From Gautieria morchelliformis (Eukaryota; Basidiomycota; Agaricomycetes; Gomphales; Gomphaceae), in the NCBI GenBank assembly GCA_015179125.1, contig WHVA01000129.1, forward strand, positions 175,560 to 239,559: a stretch of DNA of 64,000 bases. The letters are read 5' to 3'. Below, in pieces: positions 47,314-58,256 of this stretch. Below the pieces are notes generated by a model. The model made no database searches. It worked only from the letters and a program-made list of their open reading frames with translations, and had not been told where the DNA came from. Each line of letters starts with the position of its first letter. Position 1 is the stretch's first letter. Both the position numbers and the translations under genes were made by a program.

Positions 47314-50300
47314 TCATCCCATGATCCTGCCTTTACCTTTATCCTCTTTCTTACCTCTGTTAGAATCCGCGAGAAAATTGCGTCTATTACCACGTCTACG
47401 GACCGCCCCAGGAAGCGAATGCCCCTTCCCCATCAGATCCACCAGATTGCCCCCACTCGTAAGCGTAGCGCATGATCTTTGACATTCCTCCTTGAAGCGT
47501 TCGATACTCTTTTTAACGATTTGGGAACAAACATTCTGGAGCGACCGTTAGAATAATCTAGAGGTCGAGCCACTAGAAACACAGGCGCACCTTATCCAGG
47601 ATGAACGGGTCAGCAACGATGAGCGTGTGGGTTGGCCATACAGATGGTTGCGAAGGTACCTGCTTTGTCGCTTGTGCTTGACTCTGGGTTTGATGCCCAG
47701 GAGGGTCGTGCGACCTGTGATCACTATTAACTGCATCATCGCCTTCACTTGCAGTTTGGCTTTCCGCAGCAAAGCCTTCGAAAGCCTCCTCCAAAGGTGT
47801 ACCAACGCGCTCGAGCTCGGCCTTCTCTTGCTCGCTTGCGTTCTGACTACGCCAGGCTGCTAAGGCTGCCTCCTCCTCACGTTCCCCGTTAATCAGTAGC
47901 TGGTCCAGTACAGGTATTGCTCCAGTCTTCTTTGTTCTCTCCTTCTTGTCCCTTTTTTTCTTTGGGGGAGAGGCTCTCATCACGAGCCCTCCCTCTCGAA
48001 TACTTAGAACATGTTTTGAGTAATCGTATTCACTAGCCCAGAACCTGGATGTGTGTCGTTAATCAAGCTGTTCTGTGACAAAGACGATGCGACAGACATA
48101 AACCAGCCCTCGAGTGCCTCACCGAGCTCCATGTGAGTGCCCGTCTGCCAATCATTCTCCGAAAAACGTATGTCACATCGCACTGGGTCGCGTTTCCGCT
48201 TCCATACCCAAAAGACATTTTGATTGGCATCCTTTGACAATGGCTCCAACCCTGCTTGTAAGTTTGGTAATACTCCCTTGACCTGTTCGGCGCATTGGAC
48301 GCTGGACGGAAGTATCCATACAAGGCAAGGCATGCTTACCTGTAGGAAACCAATCACCATCAGAACCAAAGCATAGCTACTGAATGTGACTGGCCCGCTC
48401 CGACCACTCGGATCATTTAGACCATGCGACTTCGCCCATCGCTTGATAATCATGATCATAGGTCTCACAAGGTCCGAGTGGAGATCACAATATGTGCTTA
48501 TGAGCCGTGTGTTCCATAGCCCGAGCCGGTCGTTAGTGTTCAAGTCACATTCCAAACCCGTAGCGGGATCACGGAATTTGACTGAAAGGAAGAATTAGTG
48601 TGAACTACGAAAATGCAGCATGCACAAGGTAACCACCGATCGGAACTGTCGCTTTGGGGATGGGAAGCACTTGGTTGAAGCCACTTTTCGACAGCATGCG
48701 GGCTACCTGCCTTGAAGTGCATGCAATGTCAGCTTTGAATCATATGCAATGTCATTACCTACTTGACATCGTAAACGGCTTGTCAAGAGGATATTAAAAA
48801 CCCAACTACAGCTTTGAACCGCAGATGGAACCACTTACCGGGAAGTTGAGAAGGGCGATTCTTAGGATGAAACCCCGTCTGAAAGCGAGGATCCTTGGAG
48901 AAAAGAAATTGAAAGAGATCAATTGAGGTCATCACGCCTCAAAGCGCAATTGGCATATTACCATGATCACTAGATCGAGATCGCTCGTCGCGGATGAAAC
49001 ACCATATCGTGTGCTTCCAAAGGATTCGACGAAATAAGCAGCACCAAACTTATCCTTAATGACCTTTTGAACTCGCGATATCGTCTGCATTCGCGCTGCA
49101 AGAACGTCGGGTTGGGGAAGCATCGACTACCAATTTGGGTCAGCGATGAGCATTTAAAGCAGATCACACACGTACCTCATATAACTCCGTCGCTTGATCT
49201 CCGATGCGTCCAGTAGAATATGCCCGACTAGACCTAGGGCTGTTGCTTCTGATACCGCCTCTCGGCAGAGATAGGTGAGGGCCCATTACAGTCGCCAACG
49301 TATGGCCTCGGGATAGGGTTCGGTGAGAGAGGGAGCAGAAATAATGAAAGTAACTGCCAGCCGATTTCGACAAAGACTGCGCATGATTCTAAGCATATAG
49401 CAATGAGAGACGTCTTGGCTACTTGGAAAATGAACTCTTAGCACATATGAGGGCATGAAGGGATCAGGAACAGCAATGGGGTGTGTTTGCCACATGATAG
49501 GTTCACTAGTCGGAGCCCAAGGAGATGAACCCTGCTGAATCATGTTCTCGTTTGTTTCGTCCTTACGTATGACTACCTTTATGGCTTTCGCGGCGGAAAC
49601 ACGCGGAGTGGCCCTGCCTTCGCGTACAGATAAGGTGTGTTCATTACTGATGAAATCCGTGTTTGGCTCTCCCCGAGACCAAAATCTATGGCGCCATCAG
49701 TGAATGAGGTTAGAGTCCACGAGATATACAAACTGAAAGAAATCCAGTAATATGGGGCCCAGTTTTTTCTCCCACGAGGTTCTAGATTCCGCAGAATTGG
49801 GTATATCAGTGGTGGACATCGCCTCATTAACTCGAGGCGCCATGAACGCCGTTTCCATCCAAAATGCTTTAGGAGGGTATCGCGGCCGCCACTCAGCTCG
49901 GACCCAAACACCTTCGTCCTGTTCCGCCAGCCTCTTGACTTCCTCGGGGTCCCGGGGATTCTGAAGGCTGGGGACGGACTTTCGAACCTTGTTGCATTAT
50001 ACAGTCAGTTGTATGAGACATCGACCAAACATGGGTGCGAACTTGAAGGTAGCCTATGACCATGAGAGCGATGCATGTTGGAGTCAACTGAGGCAGATCG
50101 ATCGAGCGAACCCAAAGGAGGATCAGCGAAATGAAATCGGCATAGCTGCCATTTATAGAGCAGTAAGCTCTCAACAAGCGAAGGAGAGGTAAGTGAGTCG
50201 GCATAGGAGGTGACAGGAAGAATGGCAAGGTCGCGTCTGTAACATGCTGGGCATAGAGTACAGGCGGATAAGTAAGGTAGGGTACTGGGCGGGGAGTGAA

Positions 50301-51019
50301 GGACGGCCAAGGAGGATTTACGGGAATATCGCCTCTCTTATTGACAGGCAAGAGACTGGTTAATTGAGGCGCATCTGCAGGCAGTGTGCGCTCGGCGTCA
50401 CCCGCAATGAAACATCCCGTAAATCCATATTTCTTGAACAGCTCGGCAAGTGCCCTTCGAGTCATTGAACAGGAGACGAAGCAGAATGGCACGATCACGC
50501 ACTCATGGTTATATGGATCAGGTAAGGGCTGGTCTTCAGTACCAGGCAAGAAACCTTTCGGTCGGGAAGCATCCTGTAAGTCCACTTCTGAGCTGTCCGC
50601 GATGACATATGCTATACACGGCTCACATAAATTGCAAATTCCAGCGGTGACGCTTCGACATCTCGTGCATATGTGTACAGGCTGCGGTCGATGATTGAGT
50701 ACTCAGGGCCGTAGGCAGTCCGGATGATATGTTCCACGTGCTCAATAGTCTGCTTTCGACGAAGAAAAGTGGATTGAGAAGGTTGGTAAGCCTAAGTAAG
50801 ACGTCAGTGAGGGAATTAGGTACGGACAGGAAAAAAATAGCTTACTTGAAGCAACTGCGGGATGTCTTTGTTGAGGCGGCTATTGTAGTTAGGCAAGTCT
50901 TTGGCCATGAGCTTTCTTAATGCCTTCTTCTGTTCTTCGTTGAGAGGGGCTACGTATGGTTCATATAAAGCTTGTCTTGACCACCAGAGAAAGGTTGAAA
51001 ATGACCGAGCAATGCGCAT
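47314..51019 (-). CDS. Two-module terminal nucleotidyltransferase (poly(A) polymerase/TUTase-like), first module inactive
   Basis: One reading path joins two tandem nucleotidyltransferase plus PAP-associated modules. Module 1: exons 50846..51019 (MRIARSFSTFLWWSRQALYE), 50627..50791, then onward through ALMVIGYLQ (50050) to VPDPF (about 49490). A linker exon ending at 49176 (RAYSTGRIGDQATELYE) leads into module 2: exon 48962..49126 (ESFGSTRYG and TSDLDLVIM, the GS and DxD catalytic motifs), 48839..48893, CDLNTNDRLGLWNTRLISTY, VLMVIGFLQ, VADPFI, and a basic tail to TGA at 47314. Corresponding exons have equal length in both modules (165 and 55 nt). In module 1 the catalytic block reads SIIDRSLYTYARDVEASPLE, lacking both motifs. 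It probably tails RNA 3' ends. The Arg-rich N-terminus might be mitochondrial, which is uncertain. Confidence 0.7.
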
Positions 51020-51290
51020 CAGCTTCTTAACCTGACGAGAAAAGGCGGAGTGCCGTGCCTGCCGACTTTCGCCAGTGACAAGACGTTACGTCACGTCAGT
51101 ATATAGGTTTGGCTGTACAATTTTTCGGATGAAAAGTGTTCCTTAGATGAAGCTAAAATAAGTTCACCTATAGAAGTATATTATACTTTTATTACTTAGC
51201 GAAATCAAACTGAAGTTCCGAGTCGCGTCATACAATGGACCCACAAGTGGCCTACATTGTCAACTTCGAGTCTCGCCACGTAGGGTTACG

Positions 51291-52280
51291 ATGGTGTTAC
51301 GGCTCGCTCTCCTTATATGCGATACACCTCTTCCTTCTGTTGTACAAACCCATGGCGATTACCTAGCCATATTCACTCGGTTCTTCAAGGCGTCCCTTCC
51401 CGACCCGCAGGTAGAATTCAGCCTTGATGGCTTTGATGTCGTCGACAAGCAAGATTATCCTCCGCTGGACGCCGCATACGATGGTGTAGTCATCACTGGT
51501 TCAGGTGAGCACCTCAGCCTTCATGTGGACAGGGTGACCTTATTTTGGATCGTAGCTGCCTCTGTGCCTGCTAACTTGCCTTGGATATCCCGTCTCGTAT
51601 CATATATTAGATCTCTCGCCAATGCAAGCCCTCGAGTCAAAATCATAGGTATATATTGTCGCGCTTAGGACCCATCATCATGTCACATTTTAAGATATGC
51701 GATAAGGAATATGCTTCGGTCACCAAGCAGTCGCATGTGCCTTTGGCGGCGAGTGTATCCCCAACGATGGCAAATGGGAAGTTGGCGCAACAGAGATTCG
51801 GCTAACTGATGTTGGCAAACAGTTATTTGGTGTTTCTAGCATTGTACCGTCGATTCATTCTCAACATTGCTGACATTACTAACGCTCTGACACAGAGCAT
51901 ACATCAAATGCATAAAGATCATGTCCCTGCGCTACCACCTAGATTTTTACTCCTTGGATCTACTGCTGTTTCCCCGATTCAGGGCATGATTCTTCCATAT
52001 GAAGACCAGCCGTCACAGACCCATATATTTTGTGTACAAGGTCTGTGCCTCCAAAGTTCTCGCTGGTATCATCCAGGCCTAATCCTGCGCTTTCTCAGGT
52101 CATCCGGAATTCGTGTCAGATATTGTCAACAAGATTGTGGACGTTCGTGGGAAGTCTGGAGCCATGGATGCAGCGACTGTGAAAGACGGATACGAACGTG
52201 CAGGCAGACCTGATGATGGTACAGGCATAATTGGAAGAGCGATTTGGAAGGTTCTTGGAGTGGAGTATAAGCCAGAGTAA
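51291..52280 (+). CDS. Class I glutamine amidotransferase-like protein
   Basis: join(51291..51504, 51556..51648, 51707..51843, 51896..52040, 52099..52280), 256 aa. It starts MVLRLALLICDTPLPSVVQT. Visible: GVVITGS, the nucleophile elbow IGICFGHQAVACAFGG (Cys), and the catalytic His-Glu pair in QGHPEFVSDIV. The domain is stand-alone GMP-synthase-like GATase1, probably hydrolysing glutamine or a gamma-glutamyl bond; the true substrate is unknown. Exon 3's donor (ATT|GTACCG) was chosen because the more obvious GGTGTT site breaks the frame. It is transcribed divergently from the nucleotidyltransferase gene across 271 bp. The frame is intact. Confidence 0.85.
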
Positions 52281-52618
52281 TAACTCTGTGTCCCCGAGTA
52301 TATATCAGTTATTTGTGGTGTGTAGCTTTATTATATTTCAACACGTTCGACACGTCATACTAGATTTTTAGGTATGGAGTTGTTTAAATCCCCAAAGACA
52401 GAATTATTTGTGGTCACATCGATGCATCTTGAGATGCGACAACTTAAGTTTGGTTGAAAATTATATGCGAAGCTGCCTAGCTCGACGTACATACATAGTA
52501 TACTGATTCAAAATCCTCTGTCGACCCCATGTATTCAGCGGCATTTCTTGGTAGGTGCATACAAGGCTACTGCATTTAAAAACAATTGCTGGTGACCGAC
52601 CTGAGTATTGGAAGTTCA
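52281..52618. other. Convergent intergenic region
   Basis: Between the stop codons of the amidotransferase (plus) and the SDR (minus). Nothing else was seen. Confidence 0.6.
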
Positions 52619-53512
52619 TTAATGAACTACCTCGACCTGCCAGTCGCTCTTCTTCTGCGTATACAGATTCCAATATTCTTGAGCTATTACTTCCGAGGAG
52701 TAAAACTCGTTTCCCTTGTCTACTAGGCCCGCAACCGTCACAACAGACCAGTGAATATCTAGCATGGGGAGTGTTTGGGTGGGTGGTCAGAAGAGATGTG
52801 AGCAGGAAAAATATCTAACCTGGATGTTCTCCTTGGAACGCCTTGGTAAGATTGATAAGCCCTGCTTTACCAGCAGCCAGTCCAGCATAGTTTTGTCGAG
52901 GCTGTGTTTAGGGTCAAATAAACCATCAGATACAAATAGATGCAATTTGGTCTTACTTGATGCCCCAGTCCCCCACCAGTAAAAAGAACCTGTCGCAACG
53001 TCAGGGTCAGGAACGTCTTACGCTGCGCGTATATTTCAAATGTACATACAGCGGGAGGAATCTGCCCATTCGAATTCAAGTGCTTTGCTGCCCATTGACC
53101 AGTCACAAAACTGTTATCCAGACTCAGATCGGCTCAAGCACGATGAGATGCACTAATAGACTCACGCGCCTGTGAGGGTGATCCGCAAATGTTGCTCAAA
53201 CTCATTCGCTGTCATCTCCTTGAGAGCTTTGTGCGGCACAGACAAGCTACTAGCGTTGTAGACTACAACGTCCGGCTTGCCTAGCCTTTGTTGGAGGAGA
53301 TCCAGTCCCCGTACAAGAGATTCCTCATCTCCCGCGTCTGTGCCATCGGCGAGACCAACCTTGGTCCCTTGGGGAAAGCTGGCACCAAGAGCTTCAAGGC
53401 TTGTTTTGGAGCGAGAGGCCAGGCCAACGGACGTGAAACCTTTTGACACAAAAAGCTTGGGCACTTGGAGTCCAATCTTGGGCCCTGCTCCAATGACAAA
53501 AATGGTGGACAT
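52619..53512 (-). CDS. Short-chain dehydrogenase/reductase
   Basis: complement(join(52619..52758, 52820..52901, 52957..52989, 53050..53110, 53166..53512)), 220 aa. It starts MSTIFVIGAGPKIGLQVPKL, a Rossmann glycine motif at the very N-terminus. Also visible: DVVVYNASS (the NAG-type motif), VLFTGGGLGHQ, and NYAGLAAGKAGLINL, where Tyr and Lys are further apart than the classical YxxxK, as in several fungal members of this group. It is a cytosolic NAD(P)-dependent oxidoreductase; the substrate is unknown. An in-frame extension upstream (MVAHLANSSVSSSA) is less likely to be used because the Rossmann fold starts at MSTIF. Confidence 0.85.
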
Positions 53513-54356
53513 GGCACTTGAAGAGACACTGGAATTTGCTAAGTGAGCTACCACTAGTACTGTGGGAACCTGAGTAAATTGCGCAGTTGCTTATACTTAA
53601 TTCCGAGATACACAAGGCGAATTCCACCTTGGGCCGCTGACTTAGTGGTGTTCCGCTGAGCACATACAGGCTGAGTCCCGCTGGAACGCGTCAGGATCAA
53701 CGTCACCTGCAATCGTCATCGTGTTTCAGCGGGGGCTCGCCTTTTTATTTTGCGGGCTTGCGGCTGCCTCGCTAGGCGCCGGCATCCCTTTATAGCAATA
53801 TTCCTCCCGCGTGAGGCATTCGAAGCGTCTAAAGATACTGTTCGATTGCAAAACTTGCCCAAGTGCTGCCTCTCTCTAAGCTGATCTATAGCACGCGCGA
53901 TGTTCCCAGATATTCGACATGACGACATCGGTGTCCAGCACAACAAAATCATATCCGGAGTATCGGACTTTCTCTGGATATGTAGCTGAGAGAATGTAGG
54001 ATCGCCGGTCACCGCACCGGCCGTCAACATCAGTGACACAGCGGAAACACTACTCGGCGCGTTCAATTATATAATATCCCCTGAGTCAAACCGTTCCGCC
54101 ATGAGCTGTCTACGACTGATCACAGGATAGCAGTACATCAGTAGCCAAGGCACAATGGACTAACCTGCCGTTCTAGGGCCTAGGAAATCATTTACATTAA
54201 CCAAGGAGATTCGGACCATGGTGGCCACATGCACACAGATCGCGCTCGGCTTGACATGTTCACAGGCATTCGTATATATAGGTGGAACTGGCGACATGTG
54301 ATTATATATAGAGTATGGGTCGACAGTATTTTTCTGAGCCACTCAAAGGAACCACA
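53513..54356. other. Divergent promoter region
   Basis: This lies between the SDR (minus) and the carboxylesterase (plus). A 116-aa minus-strand ORF (53716-54066) shows no domain. TATA-like TATATATAG lies near 54302-54312, about 50 bp upstream of the esterase ATG. Confidence 0.5.
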
Positions 54357-56476
54357 ATGAAGTCCTGCTTTAGCCTCGCTGTCCTGAGTAGTCTCATCAT
54401 TTCGGCGTCCACTGTGCAGAGCAGCCCTGTTGTCATAACGACCTCTGGAATCTTGCAAGGCGCGGAACAAGACGGTGGTGAGTATATTATTACCGTCGAG
54501 CCTTCGAATATTGTTAACCTCCCGGAATACTTAGTTATATCATTCAAAGGAATTGTATGGCCCGTTGTCTACTTTCCCATTGCGAACGTATTTGACACAT
54601 GTTTCCCTCGTGAAGCCTTTCGCTCTGCCACCTGTGGGCAGTCTTCGCTGGGAACCCCCCATCCCACTCTTGTCCCTTGATATTCGTAATGCAACAGCTC
54701 TAGGGCCCGCCTGCCTTCAACAGTTCACGTTTGCGACCCAGAACATGTCAGAGTTTCTGTTTAACAACCCTCCTCCCCCGGGCGAGAGTGAGGATTGTCT
54801 CTTTCTGTGAGTTTTGAGAACTCGAGGAAACGGCAGCTCAATATCGTTCCAAATTATTCACAGAAACGTTTGGGCCCCAGTTCCAAGCACAGGATCCACA
54901 AAGCCAGTTGTCGTCTGGAGTAAGCTCATCACGCATTCAGTTCAACATCATCTGCTAACGTCAATGATCTCAGTCTATGGTGGGTCTTTGCAGTTTGGAA
55001 CAGGCTCGTTGGCGGTATACGATGGGGTGACGTCAAAGCTTCCTATAAACTCGCTTTGACCACATCCTGACCGGCCGCTCTAGACGAGCTTTGCCAAGAA
55101 TCAAGATATTGTGATTGTTACCTTCAATTATCGTACCAATGTCTTCGGTTTTCCAGGTGCTGAAGAGCTTTTCCCTTTCGAGGAAAATCTTGGTTTCTTG
55201 GACCAAGATCTTGTTCTTCAGTGGGTCCAGGCCAACATTGCGTCCTTTGGCGGTGATCCGCAGAGGGTTACCATCATGGTAATAGCAGAATCACATCTAA
55301 TGTGACCTTACTAACACGGCGTGTTTAAATTTTTACAGGGCGAAAGCGCAGGAGCTGAGTCCGTTGCCTATTTAATTCAAAGACATTCCGAGAACACTCC
55401 GTTCCGAGCTGCCATCATGGAGTCAGGAGCCGCTGTCTCAATGTTGCCCACCCCAAACTTTTCAGCTTTCGACGCCATGGCGAAAGCAGTAAACTGTACC
55501 CAGTCTCCGGGCGCCGCTAGGCTTTCTTGCCTGAAGGCTGTGCCAGCTGATGCTATTAAAGCATGGGTAAATGGACCGCAGGGCATGACCTTTCCAATCA
55601 TTGTTGATAAGTCAGTAATTGCCGTTCTTACAGCTCATTCGCCCATTGATACTAAGGAGACATGGCACAGTGTTACACTCTTTACTAACCCGTTTCAGCG
55701 CATTCAACAAAACATGACCGCCCGTATTCCTATCCTCATCGGTGCAAATCAGGATGATGGTACAGTATTTACAGTAGGAGAGACATCTCTTTCCGCTTTG
55801 TTGTTGGGAACAGGCGTCTCCGCCGATCAAGTCCGAGCAATCTATCCTGGACTGAATGACACCCAGATCATTCCCACCGTTTTTCGAGATTTAGTCTTCA
55901 ACTGGTATGTGTCCCTCTCTTCCCGCTTTACCAGACGACTAAACACAATGGCTCAAGCCCTGCTGAACTTACTTCGCGCGCCTTTGTTCAGTCCGGCATA
56001 CCTAATGTGTTCCGCTACATGTACGGTATGTAAGGATCGAATCTGTTTCAACAGGCCCGTTGTGAACTCTATATCTCTAGGCGCTGTCTTTGCGGATCTA
56101 CAACTGTTTCCAGGAGCAGGTGCCTGGCACTCATCTGAGAGTTAGTCTAGCTGCACTCCCCATTATCCACCGCTGAATCTTGTCCTGCACGTTACCAGTT
56201 AAAGAAATATTCGGTACCTTCAATACAACTACGGCGACTCCCGCAGAAGCGACGTTGTCTCAAACCATGCAGACGGTATGGGCGAACTTTATAAAGGATC
56301 CCACGACCTCTCCTGCGCCTAATTGGGAACGGTTCCTCCCGGGAAACAATACGAACACGCTTGCGAAATTAGCGTTCCAAGGAAACGTTCAACTCAGCAA
56401 TGTCGTGGAAGCCTCACCCGGTAATCTCGACGATGGCCCTTGCGACGCGGTATGGAATTTCCTGCTTGATTTCTGA
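54357..56476 (+). CDS. Type B carboxylesterase/lipase, secreted
   Basis: It starts MKSCFSLAVLSSLIISASTV, a signal peptide. Multi-exon alpha/beta hydrolase: PPVGSLRWEPPIPL and PGESEDCLFL near the N-terminus, then VYGGSLQFGT, IVTFNYRTNVFGFP, LGFLDQDLVLQWVQANIASF and FGGDPQRVTIM. The nucleophile elbow is GESAGAESVAYL (Ser; an intron splits M|GESAG at 55280-55338), the acidic region GANQDDGTVF, and the catalytic His lies in GAWHSSE (about 56130). The stop is TGA at 56474. It probably hydrolyses esters outside the cell (lipids or feruloyl/aryl esters). The exon between 54480 and 54600 is uncertain. Confidence 0.8.
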
Positions 56477-56819
56477 TACAGTACTTCCGCCATGGTTGAA
56501 CATAAGGCCTAAGATATAGATCACAATTGTTAGGAGCAGCGATGACAAGTTTACCGTAGGATTTGAGCACTACCAACAAGCTAGTCTGCCCACCTAAGTT
56601 TGTAACTCGATCGAATCATGTAGCGTACAGCAGCATACAATTTGTCTAGTTAGACAATTAGTTCTACAGTATGCTACATCTGCCGTCTGATTACTGCGGC
56701 AACGTCAGTGACGGTACTACTGGCCAGACCTAAGGCGATGAAGCCCCTTTTCAGGTACATACAGGGCACGAGGAATTTCGAGAAAGTGTACGGCGACCTA
56801 TCGCTACCACTCTAGAGAG
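56477..56819. other. No gene recognised
   Basis: Downstream of the esterase; it runs into the LINE fragment. Confidence 0.5.
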
Positions 56820-57150
56820 AAGAGATGGAGGCCACTGAGAAAGCCTGGCAAGCCCGACTAGGCGGTGGCGAAGGCATGCCGCCCCATCGCCCTTATAGAG
56901 ACGATTGCCAGGGTCCTATCGGCCTGCATCACGTCGACTCTCATATACCACTCGGAATGCCTTGGCCTCCTCCCAGACACACACTTCGGCGGCCGCCCAG
57001 GCTGCTCGACCAAGGATTCCCTACACCTCTTTGTCAACTTTGTGAAGAAGGCGTGGCGTCGCAGCGACGTGACTACTGCCCACCTCCTAGATATCAAGGG
57101 GTCCGTGCCCAGCGTCTCCATGGCCAGGCTGATCCATGACATGAGGTGCA
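56820..57150 (+). pseudogene. LINE reverse transcriptase fragment
   Basis: The frame at 56865-57155 reads CRPIALIETIARVLSACITS, then LGLLPDTHFGGRPGCSTKDS, LHLFVNFVKKAWRRSDVTTA and HLLDIKGSVPSVSMARLIHD. This is the RT core of a non-LTR element: the (Y)RPI-L motif, HFGGRPG-ST-D, and DIKGSVP in place of DIKGAFP. It is cut off at 57150 by an LTR. About 100 residues remain, so it is dead. Confidence 0.8.
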
Positions 57151-57693
57151 TGTAAGAACCCAGCCTTTGGCCAGTTACTTACTGGTACTACCTTTCTGCT
57201 GACCCAAGCCCTGTGGTACTTGTGCCTGAGCCTTGTGATACCATGCCCGACCCCAAGCTTATGCCCGAGCTTAACCACATGACCTTATCCCCTTAGTTAT
57301 CTGTTCTGTCCCATCATGCATCAATTAGCTATATTTACCTTGCCTGTATCCCCACATATGCTTGCCCATGATCCCTATCTCACCCAATATATAAACCCTC
57401 CTGTATGCACACTTATTCTTCAGTCTGAATATCAACTATCATACTCCTTTTGATCCTTAGCTAGTTTTCTAAGTACTTGCCTCTTCAACCAAACCTCGCC
57501 TCTTTAACCAAACCTTGCCTCTTATTTGTTTACCTAAGAATTTGGGACTCATATGTAGGGCAGGTGCAGCACATTAGCTGAAGCCAAGTCCCTCTCTGAC
57601 TTCCTCTTCAAACCTTGCTCCATAACCTTGGACCTCACCTCGGATTTCACCTCTGAGGTCGGTCACCCCCCTCCAAGGGATAGTGTCGTAACA
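57151..57693 (+). repeat. Solo LTR of a third family
   Basis: It starts TGTAAGAACCCAGCC and ends ATAGTGTCGTAACA. It contains CAATATATAAACCC (TATA) about 240 bp in. No clear 5-bp target duplication (GTGCA before, GTATA after), so one end may be misjudged. It truncates the LINE fragment. Confidence 0.6.
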
Positions 57694-57776
57694 GTATATT
57701 CAGACTGTTCACACTCTATGTATCCCTCTTTTTCACTATGTCTATGATGACTCGCTCCTGCACCCTATGGGGTATC

Positions 57777-58256
57777 TGTAAGGGCAACCCTGGCTAGTCG
57801 TGGAGATCACACTACCACACAACTGACAAGGGGAAATCCAAAGTATGTATAAATGAACAGAGCATACAAGAGAGGGGGTTCTCACCTGACAAGGGGAAAT
57901 CCAAAGAGAAAAGTCTAAGGACCCCCAATGTCAGCGAGCCCGTATTATACTACGCTGCGCAGCCAGGGACAACGCTTGGCACCCGCCATCAACCCTGCAT
58001 CCCCCTGACCCTTGATCGACCCTTGATGCCACCTATTATGCGAGTCGCTTGATTTCCAACACTGTTCCGGGGCGGAAGTCGGAAATTGGAGTGGAACTGG
58101 CAAGGCGAACGGAACTGGTGGAAGTTCTCCCAGAAGCGGAATTGTTCCCGAAAGCGGATGCGGAGATGGAATCGGAACCGGAAGCGGAGTCGGAAATGGA
58201 GTCGGAACTGGGTGTGGTGTCGGAACTGGAAATGGAAAACAGGGTGTCCCCTGACA
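57777..58256 (-). repeat. 3' LTR of the young Ty3 element
   Basis: Minus strand TGTCAGGGG...CCCTTACA. It has a 21-bp direct repeat (CTGACAAGGGGAAATCCAAAG on plus, at about 57822 and 57887) and a GGAA/CGGA-rich U3. Sequence directly upstream on the minus strand is AGAGGGGGGTGA, the polypurine tract. Confidence 0.95.

Noticed and set aside
47202-47393. Short minus-strand ORF at the 3' end of the nucleotidyltransferase gene
   Set aside because: It is a shifted frame of the last exon, whose true frame ends at TGA 47314-47316.
53716-54066. 116-aa minus-strand ORF between the SDR and the carboxylesterase
   Set aside because: No domain, no splice context, and it lies in the expected divergent promoter region.
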